Assembly: GCF_000308215.1 (NCBI RefSeq)
Contig: NZ_CAJE01000023.1
Location: 35,985-99,984, forward strand
Direction of reading: 5' to 3'
From: Methanomassiliicoccus luminyensis B10
GTDB taxonomy: Archaea; Thermoplasmatota; Thermoplasmata; Methanomassiliicoccales; Methanomassiliicoccaceae
Length of the DNA: 64,000 nucleotides
In this document: piece after piece, positions 54,479 through 64,000 of the stretch
How the letters are laid out: every line of letters begins with the position of its first letter
Numbering within the stretch: the stretch's first letter is position 1
Made by a program: the position numbers and the translations under genes
The notes under the pieces: model-generated
What the model was told of the DNA's origin: nothing
The model's database searches: none
Seen by the model: only the letters and a program-made list of their open reading frames with translations

Positions 54479-55058
54479 GGAGGAATGCCTCCGCCTCCTG
54501 AGCGGGGCGGGCGCCGCTGACCGAGTGATCAAGCATGTATGCACGGTCATGATGGTGGCGAACGCCATCGCTGCAAGTTGCCACGCCGACCGCGACCTGG
54601 TCAGGGCGGGGGCGCTGCTGCACGACATCGGCCGCTCTAAAGTGCACGGCAACAAGCACTCCGCAGTAGGGGCTGAGATCGCCCGCGACCTCGGCCTCCC
54701 GGATGCCGTGGTCAACATCGTGCGGAAGCATATGGGGGCCGGCTTCACTCCCGAAGAGGCCGCCGCCATGGGCCTGCCCCCGGGCGACTATATGCCCTCC
54801 ACTCTCGAAGAGAAGATAGTCTGCCACGCCGACAACTTGGTCGCCGACGACAGGATCATGAAGGTCAGCGGATCGATCGAGGATGCCAGGAGAAAAGGGT
54901 ATGCGGGAACCGCCGAGCGCATGGCGGCGATGCACTCCGAACTCTCCGCCGCGTGCGGGGAGGACGTCGATCTCATCGTCAGCAGGGTGGACCTATCAAG
55001 CCACCAAGGTCCTTGTGCGAGGTACCTGCGCATGCCGATAGACAAGTGGCATGGCTGA
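54459..55058 (+). CDS. HD-domain phosphohydrolase-like protein (TIGR00295-type)
   Basis: 199 residues from a TTG that overlaps aTrm56 by 20 nt. HD motif: H in VIKHVCTVMMVAN, HD in LLHDIGRS, later KHMGAG and CHADNLVADDR. These archaeal HDIG proteins are probable nucleotide phosphohydrolases. Coupled to the aTrm56 gene. Confidence 0.82.
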   Translation: MSTIPNEEECLRLLSGAGAADRVIKHVCTVMMVANAIAASCHADRDLVRAGALLHDIGRSKVHGNKHSAVGAEIARDLGLPDAVVNIVRKHMGAGFTPEEAAAMGLPPGDYMPSTLEEKIVCHADNLVADDRIMKVSGSIEDARRKGYAGTAERMAAMHSELSAACGEDVDLIVSRVDLSSHQGPCARYLRMPIDKWHG

Positions 55059-55135
55059 AATCAGCCCATGGCCTCACGTGGGAAAGAAGAGTGTGGAACG
55101 CGGCCAGGCCGCGCGGTGTAAAATATTGCCGGGCT

Positions 55136-55408
55136 TCAGATCTTGGCCGCGGCCTTCTTGGTGGTGACCCTCTTGGGGAAGTACTTCAGGAGGATGATGT
55201 CGCCAACGGACATGATCCAGCGGAACGGAACGTTCACCGCCTTGGATTCCTCTACGAGCAGGGGATTGGTCTCACTGACGAAAAGGCCGTCCACACGCTT
55301 ATTCTCGAGGTCGATCACAAGGTTGTTGACATTTCCCAGAAAGATCCCGTTCGATGTGTATACCTGCAGCCCTATCAGTTCTGACGCTTCCTCGAGCATG
55401 AGAGACAT
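55136..55408 (-). CDS. PRC-barrel domain protein
   Basis: 90 residues: LIGLQVYTSNGIFLGNVNNLVIDLENKRVDG and VPFRWIMSVGDIILLK form the PRC-barrel pattern. Found in RNA metabolism and photosynthetic reaction centre proteins; here a small archaeal standalone form. A basic tail follows. Confidence 0.88.
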   Translation of the reverse strand: MSLMLEEASELIGLQVYTSNGIFLGNVNNLVIDLENKRVDGLFVSETNPLLVEESKAVNVPFRWIMSVGDIILLKYFPKRVTTKKAAAKI

Positions 55409-56130
55409 CCCGGTGCGGTATCATCATCTGAATAATAAATTGTTCGGGTCACGATAATCTCTGGAAGTTGTGTGCTTAGGTTTTCAGGATTGGTCTCGAC
55501 AGGGCCCTCCCGCGGGCCGCGGGGACGGCCCGTCCATGGCGCCTCGGCGTCATGGTGATGACTTCCGCATGGTCATCGGACCGGCCCGATGACAGCACAG
55601 GTAAACAATCGGACGCTGATGGATGATATCAGCGGGGCGTCCGCTGCTAGCAGCACGAGAATGGACGTTCTGCATCCCTCTCGAATGCCGTGTTCTCACG
55701 AGGCCATGCCTCTTCTGAACAGCACCGACAGCAGCTGCAGGCAGAGGAAACGCGGCACCGCACCCTCACCCCAGGCGCAACCGCTCAGGCTCCTGGCCAC
55801 GCCCCGATGGGTGGTCTTCCGGCACTTCATGCAGATGTGCAGGAGAATCACGTATCAAGGTGCTCACTCTCCGTCATTCGCTGAACAAGCCTGTCCGCGA
55901 GCGCGTCGCCGAGATGCCAGGAACACTTGATGTGGCGAGACGAAGGGAGAATAACAGAGCTAGATGTAAGCTGAAATGCATTTTATTAATGACCTGAACG
56001 ATCGAGATCGTTACCGCTGGCCGATTAAGCTTTTCTTCGGAAAATTTACATGAATATAATTAAATAATTATACTCCTTAATAACATAATTAATATATATT
56101 TCGTAAGTGATTCCACTCGCGGGGAAAAAT
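55409..56130. other. Gene-free region before the giant surface gene
   Basis: About 720 bp. Frames at 55589 and 55690 have no coding features. From 55980 to 56110 the DNA is very AT-rich (AATTAAATAATTATACTCC region), probably the promoter of the large gene. Confidence 0.5.
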
Positions 56131-59100
56131 ATGAGGTCCACGTTCCTCAAGTTGGTTAGCGTAGCTTGTGCTCTGATCATGGTCCTGACGATCTTCCAGG
56201 TCGCTGTGACCAACGTATCGGCCGATGCGGGGGGAGAGATGCGCATCGACGATCCTGTCGCTCACGATCACCGGCAGCTCACCATATCGAACTACGGCGC
56301 TTCGGGACCGTCGTTCATAATTCAGAACGGGACCCTTCACGTCGCCTGGATCGATGCAACGTTGGACGGCGTCAGACTTGATTATAAGAACTCGGTCGAT
56401 AACGGCTCGACCTTTTCCCCCGACACCCCTCTCACACCCTCGTTCTTCTCCATCGACAACATCTCAATCGTCTCCTCCGGTCCGTTAGTAGGCATATCGT
56501 TCGAAGGACGCCTCACGGTCGAATCGAACCGCACCGTCTATGTCCTCGTCTCATCCGATAACGGCTCATCGTGGAGCAGAACGTATCAGGTATGCGACGG
56601 CTCGTCCTCCTCGGTAGCCGTGCAGAACGACGCTCTCTATCTCGGATTGATCAGGCCGTACGAGAACTCGTCAGTGTTCGCGATACTGGAGTTCGAGCTC
56701 GACGGCAATGATGTCGTGAACGCAACCTCCGTCATGGCCATGGAGACTGGCAACGGCATCGGGCGCATCGCAACTGACGGCTCATTGATTCACTATTCCG
56801 TTTACTGCACTTCCCCGTATCGTGCAGTGGTGCACGGCAGCATCGATCGCTACGGCACGCAGGTCGATGCGATATCTCTGCTTGCATCGTACTCTTTCGG
56901 CTCCGTTGCCGATCTCGACCTGATATCGAGTGACGGAAAAGTGTTCGTCGCGTGGACGTACAACAGCGAGTACGGCTCCGTGGTATCGGCGGCGTTCTCT
57001 TCCGATCGTATCGCGTGGAACTCGGCCATGATATCGCACGGTCCCGGAGCGAACGGCAAAGTTTCGGCGACAACGTATCGCGACGGCTTCTTCGTGGCAT
57101 GGGAGAACGGCACCAGGGCGTGGACCGAGATATCAGCGTCAGTGATCTCATCGACCGGCGTTGTCGCAGATGTCATGACGCTATCGACCAGCCGCGTCGA
57201 AGCGTCATCCCCGTCCGTCGCGGTCGATCAGAACGGAGAGATCAATGCGGTCTGGACCGAAGCGCATCGCCACATGTCAGAGCTGTTCATGTTCCAGGAC
57301 GTGCTGTACGACTCGCTGACGTTCGACGAGCTCGACGATTACATTGCCTCTTTGGACAACAGCGCGTTCAACGTCCCGTCCTCGAAAGCATGGCTTCTCG
57401 ACCGGGTAGCTTCGATCAAGGACGACATCGAGAACGAGAACTACGCAGGCGCGCTGGACACGGTAAGCGAGGTCATGGCCACAGTAGACGGCTTCGCCGG
57501 CGGGAGCTGGAGCGATGACGTCGCTCTGCCGTTCGCGGCGCAAGAGAAGATATATGATGTGCTAGCGGGCGAAGAAGAGGAACTATCGTCGATGGTCGCG
57601 CCGTCGCTTTCCGGAGCAGGATCGATGTTGCCCATGGCCACATCGAGCATAACCAGTGTGCGCATCGAATCGCTCACCGCTACCTCTGTGACCATTTCAT
57701 GGAGAGTGTCACTTCTCATCCCGGCGACTCTAAAGTATGGCACCACCACCTCGTATGGCGGCTCCGTGAGCGGAGGCATTGGACTGAACCAGCAGGCCAC
57801 TCTTACCGGCCTGTTGCCCGGAACGACATATCACTATAAGATCGGCTCTTTCCTGCTGGGATATACGGACGATCAGACATTCACTACGCAATCGATAATG
57901 ATATCCGATGTTGTATGGCGCTGTAGTTCGGACACCAATGGCATAAACGTTGTGATAACATGGAATACCAATATTGCTGGCACATCAGGCGTTGAGTACG
58001 GAGCAGCATCATCGTATGGGAGCACCGTCTCCGGCAGCTCAGGAACATCGCATCACGTCACGCTAACCAGCCTTGTGGGAGGGACTGTTTACCATTTCAG
58101 AGCCGTATCTGCCGCTTCATCAAATCCCGCCAACGTGGCTTACAGCAACGATATGACGTTCAGCACGAACATCGTGATATCTGATATTTCTGTCATGCAG
58201 ATGACAGCCTACGCCATGATAATATCGTGGTCCACAAACATCGCCGGTTCGTCCCGCGTTGACTATGGGACAAGTCAATCATATGGGCAATCAGCAGATG
58301 GGACCAGTTCAAGGACGCCCCTGGTGATAGTGACCGATTTAACACCGGGAACTACCTACTACTTCAGAGTAGCTTCCGTCAATAACTACAACTCAAACGA
58401 TGTGGCCACTGGTGTGAACATGCAGTTCACCACTCAGCAAGCCAACGACGCCGAGCAGAACGGCGATGCCGGCGATACGACGTCGACGGCCTTGCAGATA
58501 GTGTCTGGCGTGTTCTCAGGCGAGCTCTCCAGTCCTATCGATATTTCGGACTATTACAAGCTTTACGTTTACAGCGGCCAAAGCATCTCCGCTCATCTGA
58601 ACGTGCTTTCCGGAGTGAACTTCGACCTCGCGCTCCTGGACCCGTCCGGTGCGGTTAAAAGAACATCAACCAACGGCGCGGGGACGAGTGAATCGATAAC
58701 CTTCACGGCTGATTCCACCGGATACTGGTACCTGAGGATGAGCTACGTATCTGGCAGTTCGGCCGGCATTTATTCATTCTCTGTGTATCTTACAGCGGGA
58801 CAGGACATATTCGTCCTGGACGTCGGCTCGACCAATGACTATATCATCACCGAGCATCTTCTGGGCATATCGCTGCTCAGCGGAACGGGATGGGGCGATG
58901 CGGCCGGCGGCATGAGAAACGGCACGGTCGGTTCGTCGTTCCTTCTTAACTTGTACGACAACTCGTACCAGAGCGATACCGGCTACCTCATAACGATCAC
59001 CTACATGGCATCGCAGAATGTCATAGTCCAGGTGCTGAACAACGGAGTGTGGATCAATGTGGCGACGCTGCCGGGCAACTCCGCCACCGTTGCGAGGAGC

Positions 59101-62100
59101 TGGTCTTTCGTCCTCGATTCAGACTACCTGCAGGATTCCCAGTCCGACCTGGGCATGAACGTGCAGCTGAGGTTCCAGAACGCGTTCAAGGTCGACAAGA
59201 TTGGCGCTGTCGCTTACTCATACAAGAGTGATTTCTCATCGCCCACGAGCCAACATAACCCCGGCATCTCTCTGGGCCAAGGCTGGATTCTGGACGGCCC
59301 AGTGGCCAACGGCACAGTCGAAGCCACTCTTGTCGTTTCCGTGCCGCTGACCCGCGTCAGCTACGAGCTGCAGCTCGACTTCCTGGACAGCAGGGACGGT
59401 CAGACGGTGCAGCTGTACACTTCGTCCGGGTGGGTGAACGTCGGCACGCTGCACCGGCACGGCTCGTCAGCATCGATTTACCTGGACATGAAGGACTACT
59501 ACGATTCAGACGCGTCAACTCCGGGAATGAACCTGCTCCTCCGGGTGAACGGGCCGCTGTACAACCTTACCTCGGTAACGATGACGCCTGCGCTGGTGGA
59601 CACGGACATCGGAATGCCCGGCGACGAGAGCATTTACTCTCAGCCGATGTATATGTTCGGCGTCACCCTGGTAGACAACGGGAACTGGTCTGGACGTACG
59701 ATCTCGGACAACGGAAGAACGGTGAGGACCACCCTCACCGCCGAAGCTGCCTTCTATTTTAACGCTCCAGTGTCCGGGCAGAAGTATCGCATCGACATCA
59801 GCTACAAGACTGACAACGCCGGCTTGGTCTATCAATGGGACGGGACGATGTACCGGCCGGTGGGTTCGCTGATAGCGGACGGAGCATGGCATCTCTGCAC
59901 GTTCTGGACGTTGTCCGGCGACTACTTCAATTACCCTGGCTGTGTGGATTCATTCATAGCCACGCCTTTCTTCATCTCTTCGTCGGGGACCACGGTCGAC
60001 TATATATTTGTCAACGCCGACTCCGATCAAGATACGCTCGTCGACAAGCAGGAGATCGAGCTCGGAACGAGCCCACTGATGGCCGACACCGATTCCGACA
60101 ACCTGCGCGATGATGTTGAGGTCTCCAAAGGAATGAACCCTACCAACCCTGACACTGACAACGACGGACTGATCGATGGAAACGAGCAGTGGTCTCAGAC
60201 GTGGTCGACCGACGAGTTCATGCGGATCGACGGCAGCGGGAGCAACGATTGGTATGTCGCGAGCTACAAAACTATCTACCTGCCCGCAATCCCGAGCACC
60301 CCGGCCGCTCCGATAACTTCGGCGTGGTTGCATGTCGGCATCGCGCATAGCGACCTGAGCAACACCAGAGTGGTCATCTACAAGGGCGGCGACAGCTACA
60401 ACGTGCACTTGACCGAGAGGAATGCCGTCAGCGGCACCCATCTTTTCAGAAGCTGGAACTTATTCAGCCTTGGATACGATGTGAGCGACTTCACGTCCGC
60501 GTCGTCGTGGAGCCTGTATATCGATGACTGGAGTTCAGGGGGCGGCCAGCTGCAGTACTTCCGGATACAGGTGAACGGAGAGACCGACCCTCTCGACGCA
60601 GACTCCGACGACGACGGCATTCTGGACGGCGAGGAGGTGAACCTCGGCACCGACGGATGGATCACCAATCCGGTGCTATGGGATACCGATTCCGACGGTC
60701 TGTACGATCTCAACGAGATCATCGGCCTCACCCCGTGCGGCCAAAAGACCGATCCAACTCGCCAGGACTCCGACAACGACGGCTTCGACGACGACGTGGA
60801 CCGCAAGCTGGGAGACCTGCTCCTCAAGATCTCGGTCGACTGGGTCTCCAGCTCAACATGGGGAAACGTGTTCATCCGGTTCCACATCGACGGCAACGAC
60901 TACGTGACGCCGGTGATCAACATGCCTAGCAATGGCGACAGAGTCTATCCCGGCTATGCATACTACATCGATATGGTGGACAGCCGCTCCTCCGTTTCCA
61001 CGTTGGTCCAGCCATGGAACCAGGGCTGGGTGAGCGATTCTCAGCTGAAGTTCAACGGCGACAGCAACTGCGAGGCGCCGCCGTACGCTCTCGGCGGGGC
61101 CAGCGATTACCACGTCTGGTACGGGAACGACGTCAATATCGGGATCACCTTCAGCACGGAAGCGAGGCAGCCGGCCAATCTCATCGTGGTCAGCGGCGTG
61201 GACGGCGATGAGAGCTACGGCCTCGAGAAGTACGGCAACGAGTATAGGTACACCGCGGACGAGCAGATCATCGTGCTGTACGTGAACTGCGTTAGCGGAG
61301 CTTCGACAGCTCACTTCGTCAGCGGGGTGAACACTATCATGCTGCCACGCTCGGTGGCGATGGAGAGCAACATGAACTACACCTTCGCCGACCTGATGGG
61401 GCGGAGCGGAGGAACCATATTCAACGGCTACGACCTCAAAGTGTACTACGGCGGCAGCAACGCTGCCGGCAGCGTCATCATGATCGTGTCCGCCAACGAC
61501 ATGACCACCGATGAGGCGGAAACGCTTCTGAGCGAAGTAACTCACGCTCACGGCGGCAAGGTCGTCGGAGAGAGCACGCGGATATCCGGCGACGCGGTGT
61601 ATCGCTTGCATCTGCCTTTGGACGCTCTCGACGCCATCGTTCTTCAGGACGTCGTCAACTCCCCGCTGAGGGACCACGGTCCCAACGACTATCTCGGTGT
61701 CATTACCAACATCGTGTACGACTTCTTCCTCGGAGCGGTCAACTTCTTCGCCAACTTGGCGCAGTTCGTGGTCGATCTCGGACTGGCGGTGATCGGTGCG
61801 CTTAAAAGCCTCACGCAACAAGCTTCGAACGCCATAGGCGCGGCGGTGACGGCGATATCGAACGCGTTGAATGCGTTCATTGATTGGGTATCCAGCTATG
61901 TACGCTCACTAACGCTCTCAGTGCTAGGCCAGTACGGCATCTCTTTATCCTCTTCTATGGAAGGACTGCCTGCTCTGGCGAGGGCAACAAATGATGCCGA
62001 CGCTGAAGTGGTCCAATATGGCGAAGTAAGCGGAAATACGAAAAACAAGATGATGGTTGCCTTACTGGGCGATTTATTATCTGCGGCTCTAGTTCTGGTG

Positions 62101-62637
62101 ATAGCTATCGATGCCATTTTAATCGCCACAAAAGTGCTCACTGCAGGCATGGCCTACCTCGTCGGCGTCGTTATCAGCATGATCGCCACGGTCATCATCG
62201 TAGAGATCATGAGATCCCATATGATGATCACATGCGGTGGTCAGACCCATCCTTTCTCTACCTATGATACGGCGGTAGATCTGGGAACTGCGATGGGAAT
62301 GAATGACCCTAATGCGCACAATGCCCTCTTATGGATATGTGCAATAGTAGACACATTTGCGATCGGCCCCTTGGCAACCATCGTCGCAGCGGCTACGGGG
62401 CAGCTCGATCTATTGTTAGCCATCATGGCGTTGTCTATCGGTCTTTATTCGTTCATCAACAACGATAGAATAGTGGGGCTGTTTGCAATAGCGATGGCGG
62501 CAACCTCTCTGTTGACAACACTTGGTGAATACATTCTATCAAAGCTCTTACCCTCGCCGTTTGAGAATAAAGAGCTAAAGATTCTATCCGTCATATTGGA
62601 TTCATCCTCTATTGGATTGGCAATCATAGTGAATTAA
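56131..62637 (+). CDS. Giant multi-domain cell-surface protein
   Basis: 2,168 residues from ATG 56131 (an upstream GTG at 56107 adds eight). Signal peptide MRSTFLKLVSVACALIMVLT. Approximate domains: BNR/Asp-box propeller (about 40-400; SSDNGSSW), three Fn3-like repeats of the type TSVTISW...LTPGTTYHY (506-770), a PPC beta-domain (770-890; DISDYYKLYVYSGQSI), beta-sandwich repeats (about 900-1290), two thrombospondin type 3 calcium blocks (about 1296-1353 and 1487-1560; DSDQDTLVDKQE, DTDNDGLIDGNE), then helical and C-terminal transmembrane region (about 1974-2165). Probably a membrane-anchored adhesin or binding protein. The multipass end is odd for an adhesin. Confidence 0.88.
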   Translation: MRSTFLKLVSVACALIMVLTIFQVAVTNVSADAGGEMRIDDPVAHDHRQLTISNYGASGPSFIIQNGTLHVAWIDATLDGVRLDYKNSVDNGSTFSPDTPLTPSFFSIDNISIVSSGPLVGISFEGRLTVESNRTVYVLVSSDNGSSWSRTYQVCDGSSSSVAVQNDALYLGLIRPYENSSVFAILEFELDGNDVVNATSVMAMETGNGIGRIATDGSLIHYSVYCTSPYRAVVHGSIDRYGTQVDAISLLASYSFGSVADLDLISSDGKVFVAWTYNSEYGSVVSAAFSSDRIAWNSAMISHGPGANGKVSATTYRDGFFVAWENGTRAWTEISASVISSTGVVADVMTLSTSRVEASSPSVAVDQNGEINAVWTEAHRHMSELFMFQDVLYDSLTFDELDDYIASLDNSAFNVPSSKAWLLDRVASIKDDIENENYAGALDTVSEVMATVDGFAGGSWSDDVALPFAAQEKIYDVLAGEEEELSSMVAPSLSGAGSMLPMATSSITSVRIESLTATSVTISWRVSLLIPATLKYGTTTSYGGSVSGGIGLNQQATLTGLLPGTTYHYKIGSFLLGYTDDQTFTTQSIMISDVVWRCSSDTNGINVVITWNTNIAGTSGVEYGAASSYGSTVSGSSGTSHHVTLTSLVGGTVYHFRAVSAASSNPANVAYSNDMTFSTNIVISDISVMQMTAYAMIISWSTNIAGSSRVDYGTSQSYGQSADGTSSRTPLVIVTDLTPGTTYYFRVASVNNYNSNDVATGVNMQFTTQQANDAEQNGDAGDTTSTALQIVSGVFSGELSSPIDISDYYKLYVYSGQSISAHLNVLSGVNFDLALLDPSGAVKRTSTNGAGTSESITFTADSTGYWYLRMSYVSGSSAGIYSFSVYLTAGQDIFVLDVGSTNDYIITEHLLGISLLSGTGWGDAAGGMRNGTVGSSFLLNLYDNSYQSDTGYLITITYMASQNVIVQVLNNGVWINVATLPGNSATVARSWSFVLDSDYLQDSQSDLGMNVQLRFQNAFKVDKIGAVAYSYKSDFSSPTSQHNPGISLGQGWILDGPVANGTVEATLVVSVPLTRVSYELQLDFLDSRDGQTVQLYTSSGWVNVGTLHRHGSSASIYLDMKDYYDSDASTPGMNLLLRVNGPLYNLTSVTMTPALVDTDIGMPGDESIYSQPMYMFGVTLVDNGNWSGRTISDNGRTVRTTLTAEAAFYFNAPVSGQKYRIDISYKTDNAGLVYQWDGTMYRPVGSLIADGAWHLCTFWTLSGDYFNYPGCVDSFIATPFFISSSGTTVDYIFVNADSDQDTLVDKQEIELGTSPLMADTDSDNLRDDVEVSKGMNPTNPDTDNDGLIDGNEQWSQTWSTDEFMRIDGSGSNDWYVASYKTIYLPAIPSTPAAPITSAWLHVGIAHSDLSNTRVVIYKGGDSYNVHLTERNAVSGTHLFRSWNLFSLGYDVSDFTSASSWSLYIDDWSSGGGQLQYFRIQVNGETDPLDADSDDDGILDGEEVNLGTDGWITNPVLWDTDSDGLYDLNEIIGLTPCGQKTDPTRQDSDNDGFDDDVDRKLGDLLLKISVDWVSSSTWGNVFIRFHIDGNDYVTPVINMPSNGDRVYPGYAYYIDMVDSRSSVSTLVQPWNQGWVSDSQLKFNGDSNCEAPPYALGGASDYHVWYGNDVNIGITFSTEARQPANLIVVSGVDGDESYGLEKYGNEYRYTADEQIIVLYVNCVSGASTAHFVSGVNTIMLPRSVAMESNMNYTFADLMGRSGGTIFNGYDLKVYYGGSNAAGSVIMIVSANDMTTDEAETLLSEVTHAHGGKVVGESTRISGDAVYRLHLPLDALDAIVLQDVVNSPLRDHGPNDYLGVITNIVYDFFLGAVNFFANLAQFVVDLGLAVIGALKSLTQQASNAIGAAVTAISNALNAFIDWVSSYVRSLTLSVLGQYGISLSSSMEGLPALARATNDADAEVVQYGEVSGNTKNKMMVALLGDLLSAALVLVIAIDAILIATKVLTAGMAYLVGVVISMIATVIIVEIMRSHMMITCGGQTHPFSTYDTAVDLGTAMGMNDPNAHNALLWICAIVDTFAIGPLATIVAAATGQLDLLLAIMALSIGLYSFINNDRIVGLFAIAMAATSLLTTLGEYILSKLLPSPFENKELKILSVILDSSSIGLAIIVN

Positions 62638-62657
62638 ATAAACGATGGAGACATGGC

Positions 62658-63059
62658 ATGACCCGATACGATATTCCTTTCAGCAGGTTCGCTCTGCGAT
62701 GGGCCGTTATCTTTTTTCTGGCCTCTGTGACTGGGGGGCTGTTAGTTTATCCTCTGGCAGGCATCGGGGCCGTTCGCGTCACGTTTGTTCTTGGGCTCAT
62801 CCTCTTCTCATTCCCGATCTTGATCGAGCTGATCTTCTCTCCGTACAAGCTGCTCCTGGGAGATGACGGGATTACCATGTTCTTCAGGTTGAGACCCTCG
62901 AAGTTCGTCTACTATTTGGAGATGGAAGGAATTATATTGGACCCGAACGACAAGATCCCCTCACTAAGATTGAAGGGAACAAGGATCGCGTATGGCATAT
63001 CTCCGGATGCGGCAAGGGAGCTATCAAAAAGAATAAAGAGTGAATGTTCAGTTTACTGA
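62658..63059 (+). CDS. Small membrane protein with PH-like soluble end
   Basis: 133 residues, 20 nt after the giant gene. Two transmembrane helices (VIFFLASVTGGLLVYPL; VTFVLGLILFSFPILIELIF), then a short beta-rich domain (GDDGITMFFRLRPSKFVYYLEMEGIIL) with a helix (SPDAARELSKRIKSE), a bacterial PH-domain-like shape. Similar plan to 63339-63908. Confidence 0.65.
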   Translation: MTRYDIPFSRFALRWAVIFFLASVTGGLLVYPLAGIGAVRVTFVLGLILFSFPILIELIFSPYKLLLGDDGITMFFRLRPSKFVYYLEMEGIILDPNDKIPSLRLKGTRIAYGISPDAARELSKRIKSECSVY

Positions 63060-63096
63060 TGGGGCCGCTCCACTTCTTCTTTGAAACCTCTACGAA

Positions 63097-63339
63097 ATGG
63101 AGGTCAGGTTCGAACTTGGAATGGGCGGCGTCCTCAACAGCGACCCCGAGCAGCACAGCTATGGCTGGCGGGTCAACGCTCTCTCGCTAGGCGTGGCGTC
63201 ATTCTCGTTCGGCATGAACGGTCTCCTGCTGGGAATGGCGATGTCGGTGACCGCGGTGATGGAGGTTCTGGGAACATCTCTGGCAGAGACCTTGGGAGGC
63301 ACTCCTGAAAATGCGGTCACTTCAGCCTGGCTATCATAG
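63097..63339 (+). pseudogene. Possible remnant of a second giant-protein C-terminus
   Basis: 80 residues (LGMGGVLNSDPEQHSYGWRVNALSLG, then GMNGLLLGMAMSVTAVMEVLG) with a weak likeness to the end of the giant protein (AMGMNDPNAHNALLWICAIVD). Its TAG overlaps the GTG of the next gene. TAG here is followed at once by TGA in frame, so Pyl readthrough gains nothing. It looks like the tail of a deleted paralogue. Confidence 0.35.
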
Positions 63340-63908
63340 TGATTGACGGGATAGCCACGATTGTTTCATTAGTTGGCATGGTGTCTCTATTCAAAATATT
63401 CTCGAATAGGGGGATGAACGCCATGTCCTCAGATGGATCCTTACTTGCCACTAAGCCGGATGAGAATATATTCATATTCGAGCTGATAATGTCTCCCATA
63501 TTCCTAGTCGGCGGCTCGATCGGCTCGCTCATAGCTCAGAACCTGATCCCTTTGCTCTCGCTTGTTCCAATGGCAGTTGTTTGGTATCTTGTCATTCATC
63601 ATGAGCTCATCCGCCGTCCCGTTCGTATTCATATAGATGGCGACGTCCGCTTGGAATTCAGGACCAGACCTCCGATGAGCATCCCCTTTGAGACTGTTGA
63701 ATGGATCGACTCTTCCCCTGGGGATCCTAAGACACGAGCGGGAAGGATCAACCGAGGAGGGAAGATGAAGATCAAGGGAAGAAAATACCCGATCCCGCTA
63801 GGCTACGAAGCGGCCGAGGCAGTTCGGCGAGCATACGCGGGAAAGCAAGGAAGGTATCCGCCACCGCATCCGCGTTTGGCTGGAACGTATAATATGAGCA
63901 GAGAATGA
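63339..63908 (+). CDS. Membrane protein with PH-like soluble end, paralogue of 62658
   Basis: 189 residues, GTG start. Helices in GIATIVSLVGMVSLFKIF, IFELIMSPIFLVGGSIGSLI and LIPLLSLVPMAVVWYLVIHH, then VRIHIDGDVRLEFRTRPP...VEWIDSSPGD...MKIKGRKYPIPLGYEAAEAVRRAY, like the soluble end of the gene at 62658. Probably partner proteins of the giant surface proteins. Confidence 0.6.
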   Translation: MIDGIATIVSLVGMVSLFKIFSNRGMNAMSSDGSLLATKPDENIFIFELIMSPIFLVGGSIGSLIAQNLIPLLSLVPMAVVWYLVIHHELIRRPVRIHIDGDVRLEFRTRPPMSIPFETVEWIDSSPGDPKTRAGRINRGGKMKIKGRKYPIPLGYEAAEAVRRAYAGKQGRYPPPHPRLAGTYNMSRE

Positions 63909-63924
63909 GTGTGGGCTGTTCAGC

Positions 63925-64000
63925 ATGGCGACCGGAGTGGTTGGCATTTATGATGCAATGACTCATCACGACCCGTTCGCCAGGAACATTGGAATCGTAG
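63925..64000 (+). CDS. Possible partial gene at window end
   Basis: Open frame from ATG 63925 (MATGVVGIYDAMTHHDPFAR) to the window edge, 25 codons. Too short to classify. Confidence 0.25.
   Translation, partial: MATGVVGIYDAMTHHDPFARNIGIV

Noticed and set aside
63097..63342. Pyl readthrough at TAG 63337
   Set aside because: The next in-frame codon is TGA, so readthrough adds only one residue.
1..64000. CRISPR array, rRNA operon, insertion sequence or prophage
   Set aside because: No regular spaced repeats, no rRNA signatures, no transposase or integrase motifs were seen.

Overview
The window is GC-rich archaeal DNA from a methanogen that encodes pyrrolysine (Pyl), most likely a Methanomassiliicoccales member close to Methanomassiliicoccus. 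The evidence is a complete pyl cluster (tRNA-Pyl, a PylS lacking the N-terminal tRNA-binding domain, then pylB, pylC and pylD), four methylamine methyltransferase genes read through an in-frame TAG, archaeal signatures (aTrm56, a UbiA-type prenyltransferase, an intron in tRNA-Asn, TATA-type promoters), and the truncated D-arm and broken anticodon stem of tRNA-Pyl typical of that order. The species assignment is inference.

Layout. 1-16.6 kb: mostly minus-strand housekeeping and membrane genes (tandem DUF998 proteins, the corrinoid reductive activator RamA, flavodoxin with a divergent regulator, two aldo/keto reductases, a TPR-fused DEVH helicase, a YaaH-type transporter, a zinc-finger repeat protein, a UbiA enzyme, a DUF1638 protein). 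16.8-31.5 kb: the methylamine/Pyl island: mtmB1-mtmC1 (minus), then divergently mttB-mttC-mttP-wHTH-small TM protein, mtbC-mtbB-mtbP, and pylT-pylS-pylB-pylC-pylD. 31.5-46.6 kb: accessory and regulatory genes (RHH protein, a multi-PAS sensor with a dead kinase end, Hsp20, BASS/ACR3-like and MFS transporters, TspO-like, amidohydrolase, DedA, MsrA, DUF2284), plus a CAT-anticodon tRNA and tRNA-Asn. 46.7-50.4 kb (minus): a second methylamine locus, mtmC2-mtmB2, preceded by an intact second pylC and by decayed copies of pylD, probably pylS, and tRNA-Pyl. 50.4-55.4 kb: glnK-amtB, a polyprenol-kinase-like membrane protein, regulator-aTrm56-HD protein, PRC-barrel protein. 56-64 kb: a surface protein of more than 2,100 residues followed by two small membrane proteins with similar soluble ends.

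How the genes work together. MttB, MtbB and MtmB each demethylate one methylamine through a Pyl residue onto its corrinoid partner (MttC, MtbC, MtmC). RamA reactivates oxidised corrinoid using ATP and Fe-S electrons. MttP and MtbP import substrate. PylBCD make Pyl and PylS charges it to the amber suppressor tRNA so all four TAG codons can be read. The CoM methylase MtbA is not in the window. GlnK-AmtB beside the second locus fits assimilation of, or control by, the ammonium released from monomethylamine.

The main find is the degenerate second pyl locus at about 48.7-50.4 kb. Next are the shared decamer around all four sense amber codons (closely matched by the TAG that ends pylS), a palindrome shared by the mtbC and tRNA-Pyl upstream regions, and a repeated C/T-rich 12-mer after several genes including the methyltransferase genes. 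No rRNA, CRISPR array, insertion sequence or prophage was seen.
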